Shown here: piece by piece, positions 1-6,664 of the stretch | How positions within the stretch are numbered: the stretch's first letter is position 1 | Layout: each line of letters begins with the position of its first letter | From: Anaerolineae bacterium | GTDB lineage: Bacteria > Chloroflexota > Anaerolineae > 4572-78 > J111 | Assembly (NCBI GenBank): GCA_020433835.1 | Contig: JAGRBY010000174.1 | Location: 1-12,106, forward strand | Direction of reading: 5' to 3' | DNA: 12,106 nt | Program-made: the position numbers and the translations under genes | The notes under the pieces: model-generated | The model's database searches: none | Told to the model about the DNA's origin: nothing | What the model saw: the letters and a program-made list of their open reading frames with translations, nothing else

Positions 1-1
1 A

Positions 2-1039
2 TTTTTGAGCCAGGAAAATGGCACGCTCCGCGATAAAACAACGATTGTTTTGGCCTTTAACGCTCCCTACTATCTGGACACAACGGAAGTAACAAAACTC
101 ACTGCCTATTACGGGGTCTACAGCAAAACCCAGCCACACATCGAAACGGCGGTGCGGGCGCTGTTTGGCGAAGTGGAACCGAAAGGCGCATCACCGGTTT
201 CGGTCGAAGGCATCGGCTATGAGTTGGCTGATGCCCTGGCCCCCGATCCCGATCAGGAGCTGTCGATCACCTTGCTCGAAAATATACCCGAGGATGGCAT
301 TGCTCCGGTCACCGTTAAAGTTCAAACCGGAGCCATTATCGACCATAACGGGAATGTTATTCCCGATGACACGCCGGTTGAAATCAAAGCGCTGCGCAAC
401 GGTCGAGAAACAACGTCGCAGGTGGTATCCAGCATTAATGGGGCGGTTGAGGCAGAGATTCATTTAATAGAGCCGGGTGATTATGATATTACAGCCATTG
501 CCGGACAGGCCGAGTCGTCGGAGCCTATTCGCGTTTCGGTGCTGGCTCCGCCCACGCCGACGTCCGAATCGGTAACACCGACCTCAACCCGAACCATTAC
601 CGCCACCCCAACCGACTCACCCACCGCTACGCTAACGGCTACTCCGGTTGAGGCTACAGCAACGTCCGTGCCGCTCGCGGGCAATAGCGACTCGCCGCCC
701 GATCAACCGCAAGTATCTGCTACTTTCGACGGTCGTCACTTAGATGGCATCGATTTGCTCTCGGCGCTGGCCGCCACACTCTTGGCCGGTATTTTAGGTT
801 TTCGATTGGGGCAGCAGTCTGGGCGGCCGCTTTCGCAGCGTGTGCGATTGGGCTTGTGGGTACTTATTGGCGGCTTGCTGGCGTATCTGTGTTACGGGGC
901 CGGCTGGCTGCGCCCCGAGCAGTGGGCTTTTGAATCGCCCGATTTATTAATGGGACGGCTTTCAGTGGCGGCGCTGGCCTTTATATTTGGGCTTGTGACG
1001 ATTATGCTGAGTGGCCGAATGCTTAAGGTTACCAAATAA
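2..1039 (+). CDS. C-terminal part of a membrane-anchored GH3-family protein (beta-N-acetylhexosaminidase-like), 5' end missing
   Basis: The reading frame is open to the window edge. The TTG at 5-7 is probably an internal Leu codon, since no ribosome site can be seen and the text reads as mid-domain. Numbering residues from that codon, 1-76 match the end of the C-terminal domain of GH3 enzymes of the NagZ/beta-hexosaminidase type (VLAFNAPYYL, then YYGVYSKTQP, and ALFGE...KGASPVSV). The GH3 catalytic domain would lie upstream, so activity cannot be judged. Residues about 86-180 look like an Ig-like beta-sandwich (VTVKVQTGAI..NGN.IPDDTPVEI). Residues about 181-225 are a Thr/Pro-rich linker. Three hydrophobic segments follow, about 248-267, 280-302 and 314-336, with a basic tail. 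The enzyme is probably held outside the membrane by this C-terminal bundle, acting on cell-wall or exogenous amino-sugar polymers (inference). The stop is 2 bp from the stop of the opposing kinase gene. Family call fairly sure, substrate unsure. Confidence 0.8.
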   Translation, partial: FLSQENGTLRDKTTIVLAFNAPYYLDTTEVTKLTAYYGVYSKTQPHIETAVRALFGEVEPKGASPVSVEGIGYELADALAPDPDQELSITLLENIPEDGIAPVTVKVQTGAIIDHNGNVIPDDTPVEIKALRNGRETTSQVVSSINGAVEAEIHLIEPGDYDITAIAGQAESSEPIRVSVLAPPTPTSESVTPTSTRTITATPTDSPTATLTATPVEATATSVPLAGNSDSPPDQPQVSATFDGRHLDGIDLLSALAATLLAGILGFRLGQQSGRPLSQRVRLGLWVLIGGLLAYLCYGAGWLRPEQWAFESPDLLMGRLSVAALAFIFGLVTIMLSGRMLKVTK

Positions 1040-1041
1040 CG

Positions 1042-2034
1042 TTAGCCGCTTCCGCCAAACGTCATCCATACCGCAGCGACGAACATCACCAACGCAACAC
1101 CTGCCAACCACCAATTTTCAGCCAAACTTGATGTTAAGCTTGCGGCGGTGGCCGGCTCACGTTCCATCGGCATGGTATTGTCCGAACCATGGATCATCGC
1201 CTGCCAGGCCGCTATCGAGGCCGGTCGATCTTTAGGGTGGGGAGCCATAGCGGCCAAAACCACGCGGGCCATATCGGGCGAAATATCGGAATTGATTTCT
1301 TGCGGAGACGGCAGCGATTCCGGTACAATAAAACGTTCCTGGGCACTGGGCGGGGCATTGCCGGTGAGTAGGTGGTATAACGTAGCACCCAAAGCGTAAA
1401 GGTCAGAGCGGGCATCGGTGTGGCCTAAGTGATCGACATACTGCTCAAGCGGGGCATAGGGCAAACTACCAGCTCCTTGCAGCCCGGTTAAAGTACTGGG
1501 ATCATTGGGGTCAAGCGGTTTAACCAGGCCAAAATCAACCAGCTTCAAACGCCCGTCAGGTGTCAACTTAATATTGGCCGGTTTCACATCGCGATGCAAA
1601 ACGGGCGGCTCTTGCGTGTGAAGATAGCTAAGCGTGTTGCAAATCTGGTCAATCCACCGGATCACGGCTGTTTGGTCGAGAAAGCGCGCTTCACGCCGTG
1701 CATCGTTAGCCACTTCCAAAAGATTCTGGCCGGGGATAAAATCCATAACCAAATAATCGCGCTCATCTCTGGAAAAATAGTCGCTCACTTTAGGCAGACC
1801 CGGATGATCAAGCCGGGCCAGGGTAGACGCCTCTTTGTAAAACTGCTTACGAAAGCTCTGGGCCAATTCCTCATTCAGACCGGGCTGCAAAAAAATCTCT
1901 TTAATGGCAGTTTGACGACCTTCCAACACTCTATCATTGGCCAGATAAACCGTTCCCATGCCACCTGAGCCGATTAACCCGACAATTTCATAGCGATCTT
2001 TTAAGCAGTCACCGGGCTTAAGATGTACCGTCAA
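1042..2034 (-). CDS. Membrane-anchored Hanks-type Ser/Thr protein kinase
   Basis: This gene encodes a 330-residue protein kinase of the bacterial PknB-like class, which phosphorylates Ser/Thr on target proteins. The catalytic elements are complete: Gly-rich loop IGSGGMGTVY (21-30), Lys45 in AIKE, Glu68 of helix C, HRDVKPAN (147-154) with catalytic Asp149 and Asn154, DFG (167-169), an APE-like APLEQ (194-198), Asp211, and the late Arg270. It should therefore be active. One hydrophobic helix near the C-terminus (about 307-326) followed by only a few residues makes it a tail-anchored kinase, with no PASTA or other external sensor domain. The start is TTG at 2034-2032, the only start-like codon between the in-frame stop (2052-2050) and the conserved kinase start, with a weak GAGA ribosome site. 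It is divergent from the FHA/winged-helix gene, which suggests, but does not prove, that this regulator is a substrate. Confidence 0.93.
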   Translation of the reverse strand: MTVHLKPGDCLKDRYEIVGLIGSGGMGTVYLANDRVLEGRQTAIKEIFLQPGLNEELAQSFRKQFYKEASTLARLDHPGLPKVSDYFSRDERDYLVMDFIPGQNLLEVANDARREARFLDQTAVIRWIDQICNTLSYLHTQEPPVLHRDVKPANIKLTPDGRLKLVDFGLVKPLDPNDPSTLTGLQGAGSLPYAPLEQYVDHLGHTDARSDLYALGATLYHLLTGNAPPSAQERFIVPESLPSPQEINSDISPDMARVVLAAMAPHPKDRPASIAAWQAMIHGSDNTMPMEREPATAASLTSSLAENWWLAGVALVMFVAAVWMTFGGSG

Positions 2035-2049
2035 GAATTTTCTCGCAAA

Positions 2050-2081
2050 TTAAGGTTTCGGTTAAACCGAGTTGGCCTTAA
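2050..2081. promoter_or_regulatory. Nested inverted repeat in the divergent kinase/regulator intergenic region, possible operator
   Basis: The core, 2058-2070, is a perfect odd-centred palindrome with arms TCGGTT and AACCGA around a single A. It is flanked by a second pair of arms, TTAAGG (2050-2055) and CCTTAA (2076-2081), whose centre is shifted by 1.5 bases. The site lies between the two divergent starts, downstream of the predicted kinase promoter. That position suits an operator for the neighbouring winged-helix protein, or an RNA hairpin in the kinase leader. No T-run follows on either strand, so it is not a classical terminator. Confidence 0.4.
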
Positions 2082-2082
2082 G

Positions 2083-2109
2083 ATTATCCTAAACCAAATT
2101 TACTGTCAA
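2083..2109 (-). promoter_or_regulatory. Predicted sigma70-type promoter of the Ser/Thr kinase gene
   Basis: Read on the minus strand, a perfect -35 box TTGACA (2109-2104) is followed after 15 bases by GATAAT (2088-2083), which matches the -10 consensus at 5 of 6 bases. The spacer is 2 bases shorter than ideal. Transcription would begin near 2076, giving a leader of about 42 bases before the TTG start. The dyad at 2050-2081 would then lie over and just after the start point. Identified by eye only. Confidence 0.5.
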
Positions 2110-2112
2110 AAC

Positions 2113-2118
2113 AGGAGG
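2113..2118 (+). promoter_or_regulatory. Strong Shine-Dalgarno that fixes the GTG start of the FHA/winged-helix gene
   Basis: AGGAGG, a full match to the 16S rRNA tail, sits 5 bases before the GTG at 2124. It settles a non-ATG start that would otherwise be doubtful. Confidence 0.8.
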
Positions 2119-2123
2119 ATCAA

Positions 2124-2786
2124 GTGAAAAATCTACAAACCGAACAGGCCCTTCTTATCTGGAAAGAGGAAGAAATCATCAAAGACCAGTGGATTTTGCA
2201 CGATGACTCTACTTCTGAGATTACCATCGGCCGCTCGACCGAATGTACCATTAGCATTCCGGTGCGCTGGATATCGCGCACGCATGCCATATTGCGCCGC
2301 AAACAAGGCCAATTCTATTTGGAAGATGCCGGCAGCAAGAACGGTGTTTTTGTCAACAGCCAACGTATTGTCAATCCCTACCCCTTGAATGATGGTGATA
2401 TTATTCAGTTGGCCCCCGGTCTGGAACTCATCTATGTTGACAGCGAAGCCACCGCGCCGCTGCCCGGCGGCAAGCGGGGCCTGGGTCTGCAAATCGATCC
2501 GGCAGAACGGCAGATCTACATCCACGGGCAACTGATTACCCCCGCGCTCAGCAATCAGCAATACCAACTCATTGAAAAGCTGGCCGAACAATCCGGTAAA
2601 GTTTTTAGTCGCTCCGAAATCATTGAGGCCGTTTGGCCCGGCGAATCGGCGGAAGGCGTAACCGATGATGCTATCGATGCGTTGGTGCGCCGCCTACGCC
2701 AACGGCTGACCGAAATGGAGCCGGAGCACAATTTCATTGTCACGGTCCGCGGCTACGGTTTTCGCCTTGACAACGATGTTGTCTAA
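2124..2786 (+). CDS. FHA domain - winged-helix (OmpR/PhoB-type) DNA-binding regulator
   Basis: The product is a 220-residue cytoplasmic protein. Residues about 33-103 form an FHA (phosphothreonine-peptide-binding) domain with the usual ligand-contact motifs: GRS (36-38), SRTH (51-54) and NG (73-74). Residues about 120-217 form a winged helix of the transcriptional regulatory C-terminal class seen in OmpR/PhoB. The YQLIEKLAEQSGKVFSR segment and the recognition-helix region DDAIDALVRRLRQRL (181-195) are followed by the wing VRGYGFRL. There is no receiver domain, so control by Asp phosphorylation is unlikely. By family knowledge, the FHA part should bind a phosphorylated Thr on a partner or on itself. 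The divergent Ser/Thr kinase 89 bp away is the obvious candidate partner (inference). It starts with GTG at 2124 behind a perfect AGGAGG. Target genes are unknown; the dyad at 2050-2081 may be an autoregulatory site. Confidence 0.92.
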   Translation: MKNLQTEQALLIWKEEEIIKDQWILHDDSTSEITIGRSTECTISIPVRWISRTHAILRRKQGQFYLEDAGSKNGVFVNSQRIVNPYPLNDGDIIQLAPGLELIYVDSEATAPLPGGKRGLGLQIDPAERQIYIHGQLITPALSNQQYQLIEKLAEQSGKVFSRSEIIEAVWPGESAEGVTDDAIDALVRRLRQRLTEMEPEHNFIVTVRGYGFRLDNDVV

Positions 2787-2807
2787 CGCCCATCTTTACA
2801 ATTAAAT

Positions 2808-2835
2808 TTGCACCATTTACACCTCAGACTACAAT
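2808..2835 (+). promoter_or_regulatory. Predicted promoter of the solute-binding lipoprotein gene
   Basis: TTGCAC (2808-2813) and TACAAT (2830-2835) are 16 bases apart; the -10 matches consensus at 5 of 6 bases, the -35 only at 3 of 6. Transcription would start near 2842, at the upstream GTG itself. That favours the downstream GTG at 2884 as the real start codon. Confidence 0.4.
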
Positions 2836-2883
2836 ATCGGAGTGATACGGATATTTTGTTTTAAAGAGCGGCAAGGTCAAACG

Positions 2884-4662
2884 GTGTTTCCAACTTATTA
2901 TCACTTTTGGCACACCAGAGTCCTACCGCTTGTTATACTACTGCTGTGTTTGACGTCTTGTGAATTAACTGAACAACCGACGCCCGTTCCCGTAACCCCT
3001 GAGCCAACCCCCACACTCCCCCCCCTCGCCCTGGCTGTGGATGTTGATGATGACGCGATCATCGTCCCTATCCCCATCGAACCACCCAGTTTCAACGCCT
3101 ATCTCAATGACACCGGCTATGAGGAGCTTGTCGGCGAATTGGTCTATGGTGCCCTGGCCGAAATTGGGCCAGATGGAAACTATTATCCGGAACTGGCCGC
3201 CGATTTACCAACACTGGCTAATGGTGGATTGAGTGAAGACGGCAAGACGGTTATCTGGCACCTGCGCCCCAACATTTACTGGAGCGATGACGAGCCGTTT
3301 ACATCGGCCGATGTTCGCTTTACCTGGGAGGCGCTGCGCGACAGCAACATTTGGGCACCCGGCTTCGATTTGATCGATGATATCGAAACGCCTGATCCAT
3401 TCACGGCCATCGTTCGCTACAGTGAATTTTATCCCAATTATCTCATCCAGTTTGGGGGTATTGGTACAGGCGTGCTGCCGGCCCACCATTGCGGCGCTAC
3501 CAATGAGATGCTCTTTTGGGATTGCAATTTTGAGCCGGTTAGTACCGGCCCGTTTGTTCTATCACAATGGATACCCGGCGTTCGGCTAACCTTCACCCCC
3601 AACCCCAACTACTTTGTCCCGGAACGCCCGCTCGCCTCACAGATTGTCCTGCAGATCGAGTCTGATCCAGACCGTCGCTCGCGGAGTTTAGATCGAGGCG
3701 ATAGTCATCTGGAACTGTGGCCGGAAGAACCGGCCATTAGTACTATTGAAAATAGCGGCAATGCCGTTTTATATTGGACTGATCCCGCTCGCTTTGTTTT
3801 GCGCCTGGTATTCAACTTGAGCGCCGCAAACCAGGGCGATGCCAGCCTGCCGCATCCCATGTTGAGCAACCCTCGCATCCGAGAAGCTATTCGGGCTGCC
3901 GTTGATGTGGGTAGAATTAACGCCGAAGCATTTAACAACCGGGGCCGGCCTATCAATACCGAGTTGTACCAACTTGGTTGCGATATTCCGCAGCACCAAT
4001 ATAATCCAGGTTTAGCAAATGCGCTGCTCGATGAAGAAGGTTGGATCTTGGTCGATCCGGATAATCCTGTTCGTCGCTGCCGGGGCTGTGGCACGGCTGA
4101 AGAGGGCACACCGTTTGTACTTGATAGCTACACCTACCTTGAATATGGCGAAACTATGGATATTGCGCATCGCATTATTGAAGAAAATCTAGCCAACGTT
4201 GGCATCCAGGTCAATCGACAAGTGGTTGAAGGCGGCCAGTTGTGGGATGTATGGGCTGATGACGGCATAGAACTGCACGGTCAGTTTGATATGGATCTGT
4301 GGGACGACGGCTACTTTGGCGTTGACCCCACCATTTACATGGCCGATATGTTTGACCCGCGCGGCATCCCCACCCGAACTAATCCCCAGGCCGGCTTAAA
4401 TGTATCTCGCTATCGCAACCCGGTTTTGGCCGATATTTTCGATGCTTTATATACGCCCTTGCCAAATAATCGGCGTCGCGCCTTGTTATGTGAACTCGCT
4501 ATTATTCTAGAACAAGATCTTCCGCAAATTCCGCTCATCGCTTTTCCTGATGCTTATGGCATTAGCATTGAGTTGCAAGGTGTTGCCCCCCACATTTACG
4601 ATACTATCACTTGGAATGCCGGCGATTGGCAGCTTGTCAGACCTATCGACAATTCGCCCTAA
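2884..4662 (+). CDS. Lipoprotein, ABC-transporter solute-binding protein family 5 (peptide/nickel type)
   Basis: This is an extracytoplasmic lipoprotein that should capture peptides or similar ligands for a Dpp/Opp-type importer. Numbered from GTG 2884 (592 residues), the signal peptide has a basic start (HTR), a hydrophobic core LPLVILLLCL and a lipobox LTSC with lipidated Cys26. A Pro/Thr-rich spacer follows (about 30-47). The family 5 fold covers about 55-580, with typical phrases GELVYGALAEIGPDG, FTSADVRFTWEAL, GTGVLPAHH, and RIREAIRAAVDVGRI. The frame also opens at GTG 2842, but that start gives a 40-residue leader with no spaced ribosome site. GTG 2884 has AAGG (2873-2876) at a 7-base distance. 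Unusual for the family are several extra cysteines, including a CRGC pair near residue 400 and HHC...DC near 200-215, which may form disulfides. The nearest importer genes are 4.5 kb away on the other strand, so partnership is only a guess. Confidence 0.88.
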   Translation: MFPTYYHFWHTRVLPLVILLLCLTSCELTEQPTPVPVTPEPTPTLPPLALAVDVDDDAIIVPIPIEPPSFNAYLNDTGYEELVGELVYGALAEIGPDGNYYPELAADLPTLANGGLSEDGKTVIWHLRPNIYWSDDEPFTSADVRFTWEALRDSNIWAPGFDLIDDIETPDPFTAIVRYSEFYPNYLIQFGGIGTGVLPAHHCGATNEMLFWDCNFEPVSTGPFVLSQWIPGVRLTFTPNPNYFVPERPLASQIVLQIESDPDRRSRSLDRGDSHLELWPEEPAISTIENSGNAVLYWTDPARFVLRLVFNLSAANQGDASLPHPMLSNPRIREAIRAAVDVGRINAEAFNNRGRPINTELYQLGCDIPQHQYNPGLANALLDEEGWILVDPDNPVRRCRGCGTAEEGTPFVLDSYTYLEYGETMDIAHRIIEENLANVGIQVNRQVVEGGQLWDVWADDGIELHGQFDMDLWDDGYFGVDPTIYMADMFDPRGIPTRTNPQAGLNVSRYRNPVLADIFDALYTPLPNNRRRALLCELAIILEQDLPQIPLIAFPDAYGISIELQGVAPHIYDTITWNAGDWQLVRPIDNSP

Positions 4663-4849
4663 GAACCTTTAAAAAATAATATCTATAGAAGAACTTTATT
4701 TCAGGTATGCTTCTCTATGGCTAGTGGGACTATCATAGACATCCCGTAATCGTTATGATATACTGAGTACTGTTTGTATAACGTTTCACACACAACTTCA
4801 TTTAGGCCAACCCTAGTCAACCCCATCACCCAGACAGGAGAAACAATTC
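4663..4849 (+). other. 187-bp intergenic region between the lipoprotein gene and the signalling operon
   Basis: This AT-rich spacer holds the promoter at 4736-4764 and the ribosome site AGGAGA (4836-4841), 8 bases before the GTG start at 4850. I see no convincing intrinsic terminator for the upstream lipoprotein gene. The pair AGAAG (4687-4691) and CTTCT (4710-4714) is weak and has no T-run, so read-through is possible. Confidence 0.5.
4736..4764 (+). promoter_or_regulatory. Predicted strong extended -10 promoter of the histidine-kinase-like operon
   Basis: TAGACA (4736-4741, 5 of 6 to consensus) and TATACT (4759-4764, 5 of 6) are separated by 17 bases, with a TGA triplet giving an extended -10. 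The start point would be near 4771, leaving a leader of about 80 bases. An imperfect operator-like pair, TCTATG (4714-4719) and CATAGA (4734-4739), overlaps the -35 box. Confidence 0.6.
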
Positions 4850-6631
4850 GTGATACATTCAACAATTGAAAAAGAAGTCGCGGTTAACCAACCTAAAGAT
4901 CTTGTGAATTTGCTTGTTATTAGCAGTGACCAACAAATTCATAAGACAATTCAATGTGCCCTTAAACAAGCGGTAAGCATGAAGTTTGACATCGCTTGGA
5001 CGTCAACCTATAAAGAAATCGATCCGGATCTCTATGACATTTTTATCATCGATTACTATATTGGTAAACACACGGCTCTTGATATTTTACGCCACGCTGC
5101 TGAAGACGATCTTCATTTACCGGCTATTGTGCTGTTTGAAGAAATGGATCCGTCTCTTTTTCTTGAGGTTGAACAAGCAGGGGCGCTTGATTGTTTGGTT
5201 AAAGGTCAACTTGGCTCTCAATTGTTAGAACGTTCTATTCGGTGCGCCATTATGCATCGCCAGTTAGATCCCATTTTACCAGAAATGGAACAAGATCTAC
5301 CGCAGTACTACGCAGCGCTTGAACAACGCTATTCAGAGCAAGCTTCTGAATTGGCTTACATGAAGTCTATATCTGAAGATGAGCATTCTAGACGGCAAAA
5401 ATTAGAGCAGTGGGTTAAGGAGTCATTAACGCGGCGAGCCAGACAGGTACAAACCGTAACCTATATCGCCCAAAAAATTGCCACTACCCCTAAACTGGAT
5501 GATTTATTTCTACAAGTGGTTAATTTGGTGCAGCAGCAATTTGGCTACTATCACGCCCATATCTATACCCTTGAGGGCGACTATTTAGTCATGCAAGAAG
5601 GTACCGGTAACGTCGGCCAAATGATGAAAGCCGTTAATCACAAAATTCCGGTTATTGCCCTTAAAAGTTTAATTGCGCGGGCCGCTCAGACAGGCCAACC
5701 GGTACTTATAGGCGATGTTACCCGCGAACCCAGTTGGCTACCAAACAGTTTACTACCCGAAACCAAATCTGAAATTGCGGTACCGATCAAATTGGGTGAA
5801 GATGTCTTGGGTATACTCGATGTTCAAAACGACACCATCGGCAGTTTAGATGAGGAAGACCAAATCCTACTGATGGGTTTATGCGGGCAAATTGCCGTCG
5901 CTATCAACAACCGACGGCTCGACGATCGACGGCAAGAGGCAGAAGACAACCAGCGCAAATTGATCCAAGAACTCGATGCTTTTGCCCACACCATCGGCTA
6001 TACCCTGAGAGATCCTGTTAGTCTGATCATTGGCTATACCGAACTTTTGAAATCCCAATCTGGGCTGAGCGATACATTGCACGAATACCTTAATTCAATC
6101 GCTCGCAACGGATTAAAAATGAGCAATATCATCGATGAGCTTCAGGTTTTAACCGGCGTGCGCCGCGCTAAAATCGTTCCCAAACCCTTAAGTATGCTGC
6201 GCATTGTAGCCGAGGTTCAACAGCGGCTGGCCCATTTAATTCAGGAGTACGAAGCCAAGGTTGTTATTTCAGAATATTGGCCTCCGGCCATAGGTCACAA
6301 ACCTTGGATAGAGGAAGTGTGGGCCAACTATTTAAGCAATGCTATTAAATATGGTGGGCGACCAGCTCGTATCTTTGTTGGTGCCACAGAACAATCCGAT
6401 GGTATGATCCGCTTTTGGGTACGCGATAACGGCCCCGGATTTACCCCTGAAGAACAGGCGCAGCTCTTTACTGAATTTACCAACCTTAGCCAGCGGCGCG
6501 TCACCGAGTACAGTTTGGGGCTAGCGATAGTCAAGCGCATTATAACCAAATTAGGTGGCGAAGTTGGTGTAGAAAGCGATGGTATCCCCGGAGAGGGTAC
6601 AATATTTACCTTTACCCTCCCCAAAGCCTAA
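4850..6631 (+). CDS. Receiver-like / GAF / histidine-kinase-like signalling protein with a degenerate H-box
   Basis: This 593-residue cytoplasmic protein has no membrane helices. Residues about 18-135 form a receiver-like domain with a candidate phospho-Asp (Asp68 in DIFIID) and Lys118, but the switch Thr/Ser position reads LFEE (95-98). Residues about 150-200 are a charged, probably coiled-coil region. A GAF domain covers about 215-355 (QKIATTPKLDDLF, PVLIGDVT, EIAVPIKLGEDVLGILDVQ). The dimerisation helix follows, with LDAFAHTIGYTLRDP (375-389). In relatives this stretch reads AHTxAHDLKxP, so the phosphoacceptor His is Tyr384 here and the next acidic residue is Thr. His380 corresponds to the non-catalytic His. 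The ATPase domain keeps the N-box (NYLSNAIKYG, 493-502), DNGPG (526-530) and LFTEF (539-543), while the G2 box is eroded (EYSLGLAIV). It may bind ATP without autophosphorylating, or be a phosphatase or scaffold (inference). GTG start, SD AGGAGA at 8 bases. Confidence 0.9.
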   Translation: MIHSTIEKEVAVNQPKDLVNLLVISSDQQIHKTIQCALKQAVSMKFDIAWTSTYKEIDPDLYDIFIIDYYIGKHTALDILRHAAEDDLHLPAIVLFEEMDPSLFLEVEQAGALDCLVKGQLGSQLLERSIRCAIMHRQLDPILPEMEQDLPQYYAALEQRYSEQASELAYMKSISEDEHSRRQKLEQWVKESLTRRARQVQTVTYIAQKIATTPKLDDLFLQVVNLVQQQFGYYHAHIYTLEGDYLVMQEGTGNVGQMMKAVNHKIPVIALKSLIARAAQTGQPVLIGDVTREPSWLPNSLLPETKSEIAVPIKLGEDVLGILDVQNDTIGSLDEEDQILLMGLCGQIAVAINNRRLDDRRQEAEDNQRKLIQELDAFAHTIGYTLRDPVSLIIGYTELLKSQSGLSDTLHEYLNSIARNGLKMSNIIDELQVLTGVRRAKIVPKPLSMLRIVAEVQQRLAHLIQEYEAKVVISEYWPPAIGHKPWIEEVWANYLSNAIKYGGRPARIFVGATEQSDGMIRFWVRDNGPGFTPEEQAQLFTEFTNLSQRRVTEYSLGLAIVKRIITKLGGEVGVESDGIPGEGTIFTFTLPKA

Positions 6632-6664
6632 CAACAACCTCATAAATTATTGAGCAGGAGTGCC

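Noticed and set aside
541..680. Repetitive ACC/CCG-rich stretch that looks like a tandem DNA repeat
   Set aside because: It encodes the Thr/Pro linker of the GH3 protein; the units are irregular and explained by coding for low-complexity protein.
1594..1968. A 124-codon open frame on the plus strand, opposite the Ser/Thr kinase
   Set aside because: The kinase on the minus strand has all catalytic motifs across this stretch. The opposite frame has no recognisable domain or ribosome site.
2072..2104. Promoter for the FHA/winged-helix gene on the plus strand
   Set aside because: TTGGCC and TTTACT are 21 bases apart, and the TATCCT alternative has no good -35 box; no hexamer pair with acceptable spacing stands out, so no promoter is listed.
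3705..4109. A 134-codon open frame on the minus strand within the lipoprotein gene
   Set aside because: It is a Ser/Arg-rich shadow of the family 5 binding protein, without motifs.
4687..4714. Possible hairpin AGAAG/CTTCT after the lipoprotein gene as a terminator
   Set aside because: Five-base stem, 18-base loop and no T-run; too weak.
6650..6664. TTG at 6650 as start of the hydrolase
   Set aside because: The ribosome site AGGAG would lie inside the gene; ATG 6665 is correctly spaced and begins right before the conserved first strand.
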